Below, piece by piece: positions 37,893 to 46,947 of a DNA stretch of 64,000 nt (positions are counted from its first letter, which is position 1; every line of letters begins with the position of its first letter). Source of the DNA: Neoroseomonas eburnea (GTDB lineage: Bacteria > Pseudomonadota > Alphaproteobacteria > Acetobacterales > Acetobacteraceae); assembly GCF_018129005.1 (NCBI RefSeq), contig NZ_JAAEDL010000001.1:310001-374000 (forward strand), in the 5' to 3' direction. The notes under the pieces are model-generated. The model did no database searches, was not told the DNA's origin, and saw nothing but the letters and a program-made list of their open reading frames with translations. Both the position numbers and the translations under genes were made by a program.

Positions 37893-39091
37893 GCGGCCCG
37901 CTCGACGGCATCCGCGTGCTCGACCTTTCCGCGGTCGTGGTCGGCCCGCTCTGCACCGGCGTGCTGGCGGAACACGGCGCCGAGGTCATCAAGATCGAGA
38001 GCCCCGGCGGCGACCTGCTGCGCACCCTCGCCGGCAAGGGCCGCAGCCCGGGGATGAACGGCAAGTTCCTCAACTTCAACCGCGGCAAGAAGTCGCTTGC
38101 GATCGACCTGAAGCGGCCGGCGGGCACTGCGGCGCTGAAGCGCCTGGCCGCGACCGTGGATGTGTTCGTGACGAACATCCGCCCCGATGCACAGGCCCGC
38201 CTCGGCGTCGATGCGGACAGCCTGCGCGCCGCCGCGCCGCGGCTGATCCATTGTTCCATCACCGGCTTCGGCAGCGGCGGCCCCTATGCCGGGCGGCCGG
38301 CCTACGACACGGTGATCCAGGGCGTCTCCGGCGTCGCCGGCTGCTTCGAGGCCTCGACCGGCGAGCCGCGCTACGTGCCCTTCCTGGTCGCCGACCACAC
38401 GGTCGGGCTGATCGCCGCGCAGATGATCGGCTTCGCGCTGTTCCGCCGCGAGAAGACCGGCCTCGGCGAAGCGATCGAGGTGCCGATGTTCGAGAACATG
38501 GCCGCCTACGTCATGCAGGAGCATCTCGGCGCGCATTCCTTCCGCCCCCCGCTCGGCCCGCCCGGCGACCACCGCGTGCTGAGCCCTGACGGCAAGCCGC
38601 TGCCGACCAGGGACGGCTACATCTGCATCTCCGCCAACACCGACGCGCAGGCGCATGCCTTCTTCGACGCCATCGGCCGGCCGGAGCTGAAGACCGATCC
38701 GCGCTTCGCCAGGGTCGCGCAGCGCGTGCAGCACACGAAGGAGTATTTCCACATCCGCGCCACCTCCCTCGGCGGCCGCACCACCGCGGAATGGCTCGAA
38801 ATCTTCGACCGCGTGGACGTGCCGGCCTCCCCCTACAACACCATCGCCTCGCTGATCGACGACCCGCATCTGCGCGCCGTGGGCATGGTGCGGGAGGAGG
38901 ACCACCCGACCGAAGGCGCGACCTGGGCGATCGGCGCACCGAACCGGCTTTCCGGCGGCACGGCGCCGCCGCGGCCGCCGGCGCCGCGCCTCGGGGCGGA
39001 TGGCGCCGGGGTGCTGGCGGCGGCCGGGCTGACGCAGGACGAGATCGAGGCCCTGCGCCGCGACGGCGTGCTGATCGAGCCACCGCCATGA
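37889..39091 (+). CDS. Class III CoA transferase (CaiB/BaiF family)
   Basis: 400 aa. The N-terminal GIRVLDLSAVVVGPLCTGVLAEHGAEVIKIE and the catalytic Asp region YVPFLVADHTVGL are family hallmarks. It moves CoA between organic acids. Beside a mesaconyl-CoA-hydratase-like protein it could activate mesaconate or a similar unsaturated diacid, as the mesaconate and succinyl-CoA transferases of this family do; that is inference. The gap to the next gene (39092-39250, 159 bp) has no feature I recognise. Confidence 0.88.
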   Translation: MSGPLDGIRVLDLSAVVVGPLCTGVLAEHGAEVIKIESPGGDLLRTLAGKGRSPGMNGKFLNFNRGKKSLAIDLKRPAGTAALKRLAATVDVFVTNIRPDAQARLGVDADSLRAAAPRLIHCSITGFGSGGPYAGRPAYDTVIQGVSGVAGCFEASTGEPRYVPFLVADHTVGLIAAQMIGFALFRREKTGLGEAIEVPMFENMAAYVMQEHLGAHSFRPPLGPPGDHRVLSPDGKPLPTRDGYICISANTDAQAHAFFDAIGRPELKTDPRFARVAQRVQHTKEYFHIRATSLGGRTTAEWLEIFDRVDVPASPYNTIASLIDDPHLRAVGMVREEDHPTEGATWAIGAPNRLSGGTAPPRPPAPRLGADGAGVLAAAGLTQDEIEALRRDGVLIEPPP

Positions 39092-39250
39092 CCCGGCGGG
39101 CGCGCGGCACCGCCATCCCCGGCACGACGCCCGCCGAGCCGGCCGGCCATGACGTGCGCCCGGCCGGCCGCTATACCGCTGTGCAACGCGCACGCCGAGG
39201 CGCGCCGATCCGCCGCGCCAACCTCGCCCTCGGCTGAACCGGAGAACACC

Positions 39251-39625
39251 ATGGCCGCCTTCACCTTCGACCACATCCACCTGCGCAGCCCGGACCCGGA
39301 GGCGACCGCCGCCTTCTACGCCCGCGTCTTCGGCGCCGAGCTCAAGCACGGCCCGCAGCGCATCGACATCAACCTCGGCGGCCAGGCGATCTTCGTCTCG
39401 CCGATCAACGAAACCACGACCGGCGATGCGCCCTCCGCGCCCTATCGCGGGCTCGAGCATATCGGCCTGGCGGTGACGGACATCGACGCGGTGGTGGCGG
39501 AGATGAAGACGAAGGGCGTGACCTTCACCATGGAGCCGACCACCATCCGCCCAGGCGTGCGCATCGCCTTCCTGCGCGGGCCGGAGAATGTCTCGATCGA
39601 GCTGCTCGAACGGAGCGCGGCCTGA
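39251..39625 (+). CDS. VOC (glyoxalase/bleomycin-resistance) family protein
   Basis: 124 aa, one vicinal-oxygen-chelate unit of two beta-alpha-beta-beta-beta modules. Metal-ligand candidates are His in FDHIHLRSPD, His in GLEHIGLAV, and Glu in NVSIELLE. Family roles are lyase, epimerase or dioxygenase; methylmalonyl-CoA epimerases share this shape. Its stop overlaps the CTG start of the next gene (CTGA). Confidence 0.82.
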   Translation: MAAFTFDHIHLRSPDPEATAAFYARVFGAELKHGPQRIDINLGGQAIFVSPINETTTGDAPSAPYRGLEHIGLAVTDIDAVVAEMKTKGVTFTMEPTTIRPGVRIAFLRGPENVSIELLERSAA

Positions 39626-40878
39626 GCGCCTCCGACGGGCGCAGCACCGAAGGACCGGACCGGCCGCGCCATGGCGCGGACGTCGTCGTCATCGGCGCCG
39701 GCCCCGCCGGGCTGATGGCGGCGGAGGCGGCGGCCGAGGCCGGCACGCGCGTCACGGTGCTGGACCACATGCCCTCCCCGGCGCGCAAGCTGCTGATCGC
39801 CGGGCGCGGCGGGCTGAACCTGACGCATTCGGAGCCGCTCGATCGCTTCCTCGATCGCTACGGCGAGGCGCGGGCGCGGCTCGCACCGTCCATCCGTGCC
39901 TTTCCGCCGGAGGCGCTGGTCGCGTGGTGCGAAGCGCTGGGGCAGGAGACCTTCGTCGGCTCCTCCGGGCGCATCTTCCCGAAGGCGATGAAGGCGTCGC
40001 CGCTGCTGAGAGCGTGGATGGCGCGGCTCGCGGCGCTCGGCGTCACGCTGCGGCCACGGCATCGCTGGCTGGGCTTCGCGCCGGATGATGCGCTGCGCTT
40101 CGACGCGCCGGCTGGCGAGATGCTGCTGCGGCCGCGCGCGACGGTGCTGGCGCTCGGCGGCGCCTCCTGGCCGCGGCTCGGGTCGGACGGCACCTGGCCG
40201 GCGCTGCTGCCGGGCTGCGAGGTCGTGCCGCTGCGCCCCGCCAACATGGGCTTCGCCGTCGCCTGGTCGGAGCATCTGCGCAGGCGCTTCGCCGGCACGC
40301 CGCTGAAGCGCATCGCCGTGAGCTTCGCGGGCATCACCCTGCGCGGCGAAGCGATGATCACCGAGCAGGGCATCGAAGGCGGCGCGATTTACGCGCTCTC
40401 CGCGCCGCTGCGGGAGGCGATCACGGCGCAGGGCGATGCGACGCTGTTCATCGACTTGCGGCCCGACATCGACCTGCCGGAGCTGGCGAGGCGCCTCGCG
40501 CCGCGGCCGGCGGCGGTGTCGCTCTCCAACCATCTGCGCCGCGCGGGCGGGCTTCCGCCCGTCGCCGTCGCGCTGGTGCAGGAGGCGCTGCACGGCGGCG
40601 CCGCGCGCGACGATCTCGCGATGCTGGTCAAGGCGCTGCCGCTGCGTCTGACGGCGCCCTTCCCCATCGCGCGCGCCATCTCCTCGGCCGGCGGCCTGGC
40701 CTGGAGCGCGGTGGACGACGCGCTCATGCTGAAGCGCCACCCCGGCGTCTTCGCCTGCGGCGAGATGCTCGACTGGGAAGCACCGACCGGCGGCTACCTG
40801 CTGCAGGCCTGCTTCGCCACTGGCCGCGCGGCGGGGCGCGCGGCCGCGTCCTGGGCGGTCAGCCAGAAGCCGCGCTGA
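39622..40878 (+). CDS. BaiN-like FAD/NAD(P)-dependent flavoprotein with CTG start
   Basis: 418 aa if begun at CTG 39622. The FAD-binding motif VVVIGAGPAGLMAAEAA lies upstream of the first in-frame ATG (39715), so the ATG cannot be the true start. Between the upstream stop and the motif no ATG, GTG or TTG is in frame; CTG 39622 has GGAG 6 bases before it and overlaps the VOC stop as CTGA, as ATG and GTG starts do elsewhere here. Later landmarks: AGRGGLNLTHSEPLDRF, SSGRIFPKAMKASPLLRAW and the C-terminal CGEMLDWEAPTGGYLLQ. Matches the PP_4765-type flavoproteins of unknown role. Its end overlaps the convergent CoxL-type gene by 20 bp. Confidence 0.82.
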   Translation: MSASDGRSTEGPDRPRHGADVVVIGAGPAGLMAAEAAAEAGTRVTVLDHMPSPARKLLIAGRGGLNLTHSEPLDRFLDRYGEARARLAPSIRAFPPEALVAWCEALGQETFVGSSGRIFPKAMKASPLLRAWMARLAALGVTLRPRHRWLGFAPDDALRFDAPAGEMLLRPRATVLALGGASWPRLGSDGTWPALLPGCEVVPLRPANMGFAVAWSEHLRRRFAGTPLKRIAVSFAGITLRGEAMITEQGIEGGAIYALSAPLREAITAQGDATLFIDLRPDIDLPELARRLAPRPAAVSLSNHLRRAGGLPPVAVALVQEALHGGAARDDLAMLVKALPLRLTAPFPIARAISSAGGLAWSAVDDALMLKRHPGVFACGEMLDWEAPTGGYLLQACFATGRAAGRAAASWAVSQKPR

Positions 40879-43159
40879 TCGCGCGCCACAGCTTCTCCGG
40901 CGTCGCCGGCATGTCGGGCGCGGTCGCGCCGATCTGGGCCAGCGCGTCGGCGACGGCGTTCATCACCACCTGCGGCGCGGCGATGGCGCCGGCCTGCCCG
41001 ACGCCCTTCACGCCAAGCGGGTTCGCCGCCGTCGGCGTGCCTTCCAGCAGCACGTCGAGGTCGGGCAGGTCATCCGCGCGCGGCAGCGCGTAGTCCATCA
41101 GCGATCCCGTCACGATCTGCCCGGAGTCCGCGTCATAGGCGACGTTCTCCAGCAGCGCCTGGCCGATGCCCTGGGCCAGCCCGCCCTGCACCTGCCCCGC
41201 CGTCAGCAGCGGGTTCACCAGGCGCCCGTAGTCGTCCACCGCGGTGTAGCGCCGCAGCGTGGCGAGGCCGGTGTCGCGGTCGATCTCGACCTCGGCGGCC
41301 TGGCAGCCATTGGGGAAGGTGACGAGGTCATTGGCGTTGTAGGCCTCGGCCGACAGCCCGGGTGCCACGCCCTCGGGCAGGCTGGCGGGGTCCTCGGCGG
41401 CGCGGGCGATGCCGGGCAGGTCCACGAAGCGATCCGTGCCGCGCACGGTGAAGCGGGCTTCGGCGAAGTCGAGTTCCGCCGCATCGGCTTGCAGCAGATG
41501 CGCGGCGATGGTCCGCGCCTTGGTGAGCAGCGCCTCCACCGCCAGCACCAGCGCGTGCCCGCCCATGTGCAGGGACCGCGCACCGCCATGGCCGTGGCCG
41601 TTCGCGATCAGGTCGGTGTCGGCCTGGCGGTAGCGGATGGCTTCCACCGGCAGGCCCAGCCGGTCGGCGGCGACCTGCGGGAAGGACGTCTCGTGCCCCT
41701 GTCCGTTCGAATGCGAGCCGACCACGATGGTCGCGCTGCCATCGGGCGCGATGCTCGCAGTCGCCCATTCGCCCGGCGCGCCGCGCGCCGTCTCCAGGAA
41801 GCAGGCGACGCCGCGCCCGAGCAGCGCGCCGCGCGCGGCGGCCTCGGCGCGCCGCGCGGCGAAGCCGGCGGCATCCGAGGCGCGCGCCAGCACGTCGAGA
41901 TTCGCCGCGAAGCGCCCGCCATCCACCGCCATGCCCATCGCCGTGCGCCGCGGCGCCTCGGGCAGCAGGTTGAGCGCGCGCAGCGCGGCGGGGTCGGCGC
42001 CGGCCTCGCGCGCGGCGGCATCGACCAGGCGCTCGATGATGTAGTTCGCCTCCGGCTTGCCGGCGCCGCGATAGGCGTCGATCGGCACGGTGTTGGTGAA
42101 GGCGCCGCGCACCGTCAGATGCATCGCCGGGATGGCGTAGACGCCGCCCATCGCCGTGCTGAAGGCATTGGTCGGGCAATGCGGCCCGACGGCCGAGAGA
42201 TAGGCGCCCATGTCGGCCACCGTCTCGACATCGAGGGCGAGGAAGCGTCCTTCCCCATCCAGCGCGAGCCGCGCCGTACCGCGCAGGTCGCGGCCATGCA
42301 CGGCGCCGGCGAACTCCTCGCTGGCCTCGGCGACCCACCGGATCGATCGGCCGAGCCGCCGCGCGGCGACCAGCGCCAGCACGTAGTCCGGGAAGAGCAG
42401 GTTCTTCAGCCCGAAGCCGCCGCCGACATCCGGGCAGGAGAGATGGAAGGCGTCCTCCGGCAGGCCGAAGACGGTGGCGAGCTGCCGACGCACGCCATGC
42501 ACGCCCATGCCGGTGAAGACCAGGTCGAAGCCGCCCCCGGCGAAGCGCGCGAGGCAGGCACGCGGTTCCAGCGGCAGCGCATGGACGCGGTTGTTGAAGA
42601 GATCCAGCGAGACGATGCGCGCGGCGCGCGCGAAGGCGGCATCGGTCGCGGCGCGGTCGCCCTTCTCGAAGCGGAAGACCTCGTTGCCCGGTGCCTGCGG
42701 CCAGATCTGCGGCGCGCCGGGCGCGAGCGCCGCCGCGCCGTCCACCACCGCGGGCAGCGGTTCGTAGTCGACCTCGATCAGTTCGGCGGCGTCGCGCGCG
42801 GCGGCCTCGCTCTCCGCCACCACGAAGGCGACGGGCTGGCCGACATGGCGCACGCGGTCGCGCGCCAGCACCGGGCGCTCGGGCACGACCATCGGCTTCA
42901 CCGAGGCGAGCACGCTGGTGCAGGGCAGCGGGCGGATGCCTTCGGCGTCGAGCTCCGCCGCGGTCAGCACCGCCACGACGCCGGGCGCGGCGCGCGCCGC
43001 GCTCACCTCCAGCGCGCGGATCTCCGCATGCGCGTGCGGGGAACGCAGCACCACGGCATGCAGCGCGCCCGGCGCATCGAGATCGGCGACGTAGCGGCCG
43101 CGCCCGGTCAGGAAGCGGGTATCCTCGAAGCGCCGCAGGGGCTGGCCACTGTAGGTCAC
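40859..43159 (-). CDS. Orphan xanthine dehydrogenase/CoxL-type molybdopterin-binding subunit
   Basis: 766 aa large subunit of the molybdenum hydroxylase family. The N-terminal RRFEDTRFLTGRGRYVADL, the Moco loop CPDVGGGFGLKN and the form-II-like active-site loop AYRGAGK are present. The usual catalytic Glu in GVGE near the C-terminus reads GVGQ (GVKGVGQAGAIAAP), from a CAG codon. No FAD or iron-sulfur subunit gene is next to it. The GTG start at 43159 overlaps the stop of the M20 gene (GTGA). Substrate unknown. Confidence 0.86.
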   Translation of the reverse strand: MTYSGQPLRRFEDTRFLTGRGRYVADLDAPGALHAVVLRSPHAHAEIRALEVSAARAAPGVVAVLTAAELDAEGIRPLPCTSVLASVKPMVVPERPVLARDRVRHVGQPVAFVVAESEAAARDAAELIEVDYEPLPAVVDGAAALAPGAPQIWPQAPGNEVFRFEKGDRAATDAAFARAARIVSLDLFNNRVHALPLEPRACLARFAGGGFDLVFTGMGVHGVRRQLATVFGLPEDAFHLSCPDVGGGFGLKNLLFPDYVLALVAARRLGRSIRWVAEASEEFAGAVHGRDLRGTARLALDGEGRFLALDVETVADMGAYLSAVGPHCPTNAFSTAMGGVYAIPAMHLTVRGAFTNTVPIDAYRGAGKPEANYIIERLVDAAAREAGADPAALRALNLLPEAPRRTAMGMAVDGGRFAANLDVLARASDAAGFAARRAEAAARGALLGRGVACFLETARGAPGEWATASIAPDGSATIVVGSHSNGQGHETSFPQVAADRLGLPVEAIRYRQADTDLIANGHGHGGARSLHMGGHALVLAVEALLTKARTIAAHLLQADAAELDFAEARFTVRGTDRFVDLPGIARAAEDPASLPEGVAPGLSAEAYNANDLVTFPNGCQAAEVEIDRDTGLATLRRYTAVDDYGRLVNPLLTAGQVQGGLAQGIGQALLENVAYDADSGQIVTGSLMDYALPRADDLPDLDVLLEGTPTAANPLGVKGVGQAGAIAAPQVVMNAVADALAQIGATAPDMPATPEKLWRAISAASG

Positions 43160-44757
43160 AGCGCTTCCCCGGCGCCGAGCCCGTCCAGCGGCGTCGGCAC
43201 GCACCATTCGTCGCCGCGCGCGGTGGTCACGTATTCCGGCCAGCGCAGGTCGACGGGCGCGGCGAAATCCTTCGGCAGCAGCGGCGCGACCCAGTTCGAC
43301 CCGCCCATGCCGCCGCCGGTGCGGTCCCGCCACTCGGCCTGCGCGGCCTCCAGCAGGCCCGGCTTGGCGGCGAGGTCGAGCAGCGTCAGCGCCATGGTCT
43401 TCGCCGCGACGAACATGCCCGGGTCGATCGCCGCCGGCAGGCCGCCGAGCGCGTTGTAGGACCACATCGGGTAGTCGAAATCCGCATCCGGCGCGCGCAG
43501 GCGCGGGCGCGCGGTCAGCAGCCGCACCGTCGGGCAGTGCCAGCAGAACTCGACATAGTCGTCCGCCGAGAGATGCATCTGCCAGGGCGGCAGGAAGTGG
43601 CGCATGCCGGCCTCGAATTCCGCCGGCGTCGTCAGCTTCGTATTGGCCGCGGCGAAGGGGTCCTCCATCGGCGCGAGACCCAGGTTGGACTGGATCTCCC
43701 GCGCGAAGGCCTTGGCCGTCTCGGAGTACGCGGGCGGGCCGACCTCCTGCAGGTTGGCCCAGGTGGCGTCGGTCAGCACCGTATTGGCGAGGCCGACGCG
43801 CGTCCTGGTCACCCAGCGCAGATGTGCCGTGCAGGCGGTCGCCGCGGCGGCGGAACGCGCGTTGTTCATCAGCACATTGGCGATCTGCTGCGCCATCGGC
43901 AGCGACGGCGTGCGCCAGGAATACTGGATCTGCGTGAAGCGTGGCGCCAGATTGTCCGAGGTCGCGTCACCGCCGTGCAGGATGCACTCGTTCAGCGTCC
44001 AGGCGCCGGCATGCGGGAACATCGCCTCCTTGGTGTACTTGGTCGTCGTGTACATCAGGCACAGAGCGTCGGTCGCGCCCGGCGCGCGCGCCGCGGCGTG
44101 GCCGACATCGCGGATCGGCAGCAGGGACTTGTCGATCCAGGTCTCGGGACTGTCGCAGGTGAAGGTGATGACGGCCGACCAATAGGCGCCGAACTGCGTC
44201 TCCGCCGTCACCGTGTTCTGCATGTGCGGGTGGTAGACGACGGCCGCATCCAGCCCGTCGTAGTAGCCCTTCGCGGCGTGCACGGGCTTCGATCCGCAGA
44301 CCTTCTCCGCCGGCTCGCCGAACAGGACCAGGCGGCCCGGCGTGCCCGTGGCCTCCAGAGCCGCCTTGGCGGCGAGGATCGAGGTCAGCGCCGCGGTGCC
44401 GAGCGAGGAATGCGGATCGGTATGCCCGGCCGCATAGGGGTGCATGCCCGCGCGCGGTTCCCGCCGCGGCACCACCGCCTGGCAGTTGCCCGGCACCGCA
44501 TCGTATTCGGAGAAGGAGGCGAGCAACGGCCCGCCCTTGCCCCAGCGCGCGCAGAAGGCAGTCGGCATGCCGCCGGAGCCTTCCTCGACCTCGAAGCCCT
44601 CGGCGCGCAGAACCTCCACATAGGCCCTGGCGCTGCGGTATTCGCGCCAGGCCGGTTCCGCGAAGTGCCAGATGCGCTCGTTGAAGGCGGACATCCGCGC
44701 CTCGTTCGCGGAGATCCAGTCGAGCGCCGTCCGGCGCAGGGCGGAAAGATCGGTCAT
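43156..44757 (-). CDS. M20 family amidohydrolase, AbgB-like
   Basis: 533 aa zinc peptidase-like protein similar in plan to the aminobenzoyl-glutamate hydrolase B subunit. Conserved parts: FAEPAWREYRSA near the start, SEYDAVPGNCQ, then GHTDPHSSLGTAAL where the family usually has a GH-x-CH type metal motif, and FGEPAEKVCGSKPV. The metal site is thus slightly unusual. Likely cleaves an amide from an amino acid conjugate. Overlaps the CoxL-type gene that follows. Confidence 0.83.
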   Translation of the reverse strand: MTDLSALRRTALDWISANEARMSAFNERIWHFAEPAWREYRSARAYVEVLRAEGFEVEEGSGGMPTAFCARWGKGGPLLASFSEYDAVPGNCQAVVPRREPRAGMHPYAAGHTDPHSSLGTAALTSILAAKAALEATGTPGRLVLFGEPAEKVCGSKPVHAAKGYYDGLDAAVVYHPHMQNTVTAETQFGAYWSAVITFTCDSPETWIDKSLLPIRDVGHAAARAPGATDALCLMYTTTKYTKEAMFPHAGAWTLNECILHGGDATSDNLAPRFTQIQYSWRTPSLPMAQQIANVLMNNARSAAAATACTAHLRWVTRTRVGLANTVLTDATWANLQEVGPPAYSETAKAFAREIQSNLGLAPMEDPFAAANTKLTTPAEFEAGMRHFLPPWQMHLSADDYVEFCWHCPTVRLLTARPRLRAPDADFDYPMWSYNALGGLPAAIDPGMFVAAKTMALTLLDLAAKPGLLEAAQAEWRDRTGGGMGGSNWVAPLLPKDFAAPVDLRWPEYVTTARGDEWCVPTPLDGLGAGEAL

Positions 44758-44801
44758 GCGGAATCCCCGGTGTCCAAGCCGGGCGCATGATGCGACGGGG
44801 G

Positions 44802-45407
44802 CTATCCCCGCGCCAGACGCCGCGCCACGAAGTCGAGCCGGTCCTGGCCCCAGAAGATGTCGTCCCCGATCACATAGCTCGGCGCGCCGAAGACGCCCCG
44901 GGCCAGCGCCGCCTGGGTGTCGGCCATGCGGCGCTCGGGCCAGCGGGGTTCGGCGCCGAGGGCCATGACCTTCTCGGCATCGAGGCCACAGTCGCGGATC
45001 AGCGCCGCCAGCGTCGCGGGGTCGGCGGGGTCCTTCTCTTCCTCCCACAGGGCCTTCAGCACGCGGTGGGCGAGGCGGATCGCCGGCGCGTCGCCGATCG
45101 TCTCCCGCACGGCGATGACGCAGGCGGCGGTCGGCAATTCATTGTGCGGAAAGTGCTTCGGCTGGATGGCGATGGGGATGCCCAGCGCCTCCCGCCAGCG
45201 CGCCAGCTCCTGCAGGCGATAGGCTTGGCGCTGCGGCGAGCGCTTCGGCAGCGGCAGGCCGCCGGAGCCGGCGAAGATGGTGCCGAAATCGACCGGAAAG
45301 ATGCGCAGGCCGGCGCCGTGCTGCGCGGCGAGCGCCTCGATCCGCGCCGCGCCGAGATGCGTCCAGGGCGAGTTCAGCGAGGCGTAGTAGTCGATGTGCA
45401 GGGCCAT
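44802..45407 (-). CDS. 2-hydroxychromene-2-carboxylate isomerase family protein
   Basis: 201 aa thioredoxin-fold protein of the GST-kappa/HCCA isomerase type. Landmarks are the Ser-Pro-Trp active-site region (ASLNSPWTHLGAARIEAL) and the C-terminal GVFGAPSYVIGDDIFWGQDRL. These enzymes isomerise naphthalene breakdown products in some species, but most homologues have unknown substrates. Placed 7 bp after the CoA-transferase B gene on the same strand. Confidence 0.86.
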   Translation of the reverse strand: MALHIDYYASLNSPWTHLGAARIEALAAQHGAGLRIFPVDFGTIFAGSGGLPLPKRSPQRQAYRLQELARWREALGIPIAIQPKHFPHNELPTAACVIAVRETIGDAPAIRLAHRVLKALWEEEKDPADPATLAALIRDCGLDAEKVMALGAEPRWPERRMADTQAALARGVFGAPSYVIGDDIFWGQDRLDFVARRLARG

Positions 45408-45414
45408 GGCGTTC

Positions 45415-46044
45415 CTACTCGGTCACGGGGCAGGCGGTGGCGGCGCGGACTTCGTCGAGCGTCACGCCGGGGGCGAGGTCGCGCACGGCGAAGCCCTCCC
45501 CGGTCGGCGCGAAGAGGCCGAGGTCGGTGGCGACCAGCGTCACCACGCCGCGCGCGGTGATCGGCAGGGTGCATCTCGGCAGCAGGCGCGGCGAGCCATC
45601 CCGCGTGCGGTGTTCCAGCATCAGGAAGACGCGCTTCGCCGAGGCCGCGAGGTCCATCGCCCCGCCGATGCCACCCCCCTTGGCGCCCTTCACCTTCCAG
45701 TTGGCGAAGTCGCCGTTCGCCGCGGCCTCGTAGGCGCCCATCACCGTCACGTCCATGCGGCCGCCGCGGATCAGCGCGAAGCTGTCGGCGTGATGGACGA
45801 TGGCGGCGCCCGGCAGCAACGTGACGTTCTGGCCGCCGGCATTGACCAGGTGCAGGTCCTCCTGCCCCGGCGGCGTCACCGGGCCGTAGCCGATGACGCC
45901 GTTCTCGGAATGGAACACCACTTCGCGGTCGCCGAGCGGCACGTCGGCGATCAGCGTCGGCATGCCGACGCCGAGATTGACGATCCAGCCATCCTCGAAT
46001 TCGCGCGCCAGGCGTTCGGCCATCTGCATGCGGGTCCAGCTCAT
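45415..46044 (-). CDS. 3-oxoacid CoA-transferase subunit B
   Basis: 209 aa class I CoA transferase subunit. The catalytic Glu is E47 in VFHSENGVIGYGP; MGAYEAAANGDFANWKVKG and GGAMDLAASAKRVFLMLEH follow, as in ScoB and PcaJ. The ATG at 46044 overlaps the A-subunit stop (ATGA), giving a coupled A-B pair. It probably moves CoA from succinyl-CoA to a 3-oxoacid such as acetoacetate or 3-oxoadipate; the sequence alone does not decide. Confidence 0.9.
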   Translation of the reverse strand: MSWTRMQMAERLAREFEDGWIVNLGVGMPTLIADVPLGDREVVFHSENGVIGYGPVTPPGQEDLHLVNAGGQNVTLLPGAAIVHHADSFALIRGGRMDVTVMGAYEAAANGDFANWKVKGAKGGGIGGAMDLAASAKRVFLMLEHRTRDGSPRLLPRCTLPITARGVVTLVATDLGLFAPTGEGFAVRDLAPGVTLDEVRAATACPVTE

Positions 46045-46781
46045 CGCGCGGGCACCTCCCGCCTGACCGGCCATATCCCGTGCGGCGGTGGCGGGATGGC
46101 GACGAGACGCTGCACCAGGATGCCCGGCGTGTGCACGTCATCGGGGTCGATCGCGCCGGCGGGGAGGATCGGTTCCTCCACCTCGACGATCACGGTCTTC
46201 GCGGCCATCGCCATGAGCGGCGCGAAGTTGCGCTGGCTGCGGCGGAAGCGGAGATTGCCGGCCTCGTCCGCCTGGTGCGCGCGCAGCAGCGCGACGTCGA
46301 CGGGCAGCGCGTATTCCAGCAGGACTTCGCGGCCGTTGATGACGCGGGTCTCGCGGCCCTCGGCGAGTTCCGTGCCGACCGCAGTCGGCGTGTAGAAGGC
46401 GGGGATGCCGGCGCCGGCGGCGCGCAGGCGCTCGGCCAGCGTGCCCTGGGGGACGATCTCGGCCTCGACCTCGCCGCGTTCGTAGTAGGGCGTGAAGGGC
46501 AGCATGTCCGAGGCGCGGGTCGCCGCGGTGAAGGAGCAGACCACCTTCGCCACCTGCCCGTTCTCCACCAGCATGCCGATGTCGGGCATGCGCGGCTTGT
46601 GGGCGCCGCCGGTGGTGTTGGCGATGCAGGTCAGGCGCTTCGCCCCCTGGCGGCCGAGCGCCGCGATCAGGTTGAACGGCACGCCAGGCTGCGCGAAGCC
46701 GCCGAAGGCGATCGTCGCGCCGTCCGGAATGCCCGCCACCGCTGCGTCGAAATCCGCCACGACCTTGTTGCGTCGCGTCAT
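46041..46781 (-). CDS. 3-oxoacid CoA-transferase subunit A
   Basis: 246 aa. The glycine loop IAFGGFAQPGVPFNLI and the conserved block KPRMPDIGMLVENGQVAKVV mark the A subunit, followed by YALPVDVALLRAHQADEAGNL. I chose ATG 46781; an in-frame ATG at 46808 would add 9 residues. First gene of the minus-strand group 46781-40859. Upstream, 46782-47065 holds no gene I recognise but contains an A+T-richer patch. Confidence 0.88.
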   Translation of the reverse strand: MTRRNKVVADFDAAVAGIPDGATIAFGGFAQPGVPFNLIAALGRQGAKRLTCIANTTGGAHKPRMPDIGMLVENGQVAKVVCSFTAATRASDMLPFTPYYERGEVEAEIVPQGTLAERLRAAGAGIPAFYTPTAVGTELAEGRETRVINGREVLLEYALPVDVALLRAHQADEAGNLRFRRSQRNFAPLMAMAAKTVIVEVEEPILPAGAIDPDDVHTPGILVQRLVAIPPPPHGIWPVRREVPAR

Positions 46782-46921
46782 GCTTCCGTCCCCGTCCCTT
46801 TCCGCCATGGTCCGGCGCCCTGGGGCGGCTGTCCAGGGGAGGAGAAGGCGCGTTCCGGGGCAGCAGATGCATGCCTTCTCCGGCATCTCCGGCAGCATCG
46901 TTAGACGCCTGTGAAAGCCTC

Positions 46922-46947
46922 ATCAAAACCGCAAACCAGTATCAAAA
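46922..46947. promoter_or_regulatory. A+T-rich patch with a 7-base direct repeat
   Basis: ATCAAAA occurs at 46922-46928 and again at 46941-46947, starting 19 bp apart, in a stretch much richer in A+T than its surroundings. It lies between the CoA-transferase A start (46781) and the small plus-strand gene at 47066, so it could be a promoter or protein-binding site for either. Confidence 0.3.

Noticed and set aside
39092-39250. Short peptide read between the CoA transferase and VOC genes
   Set aside because: Arg/Ala/Pro-rich, out of frame with both neighbours, no start with a ribosome site.
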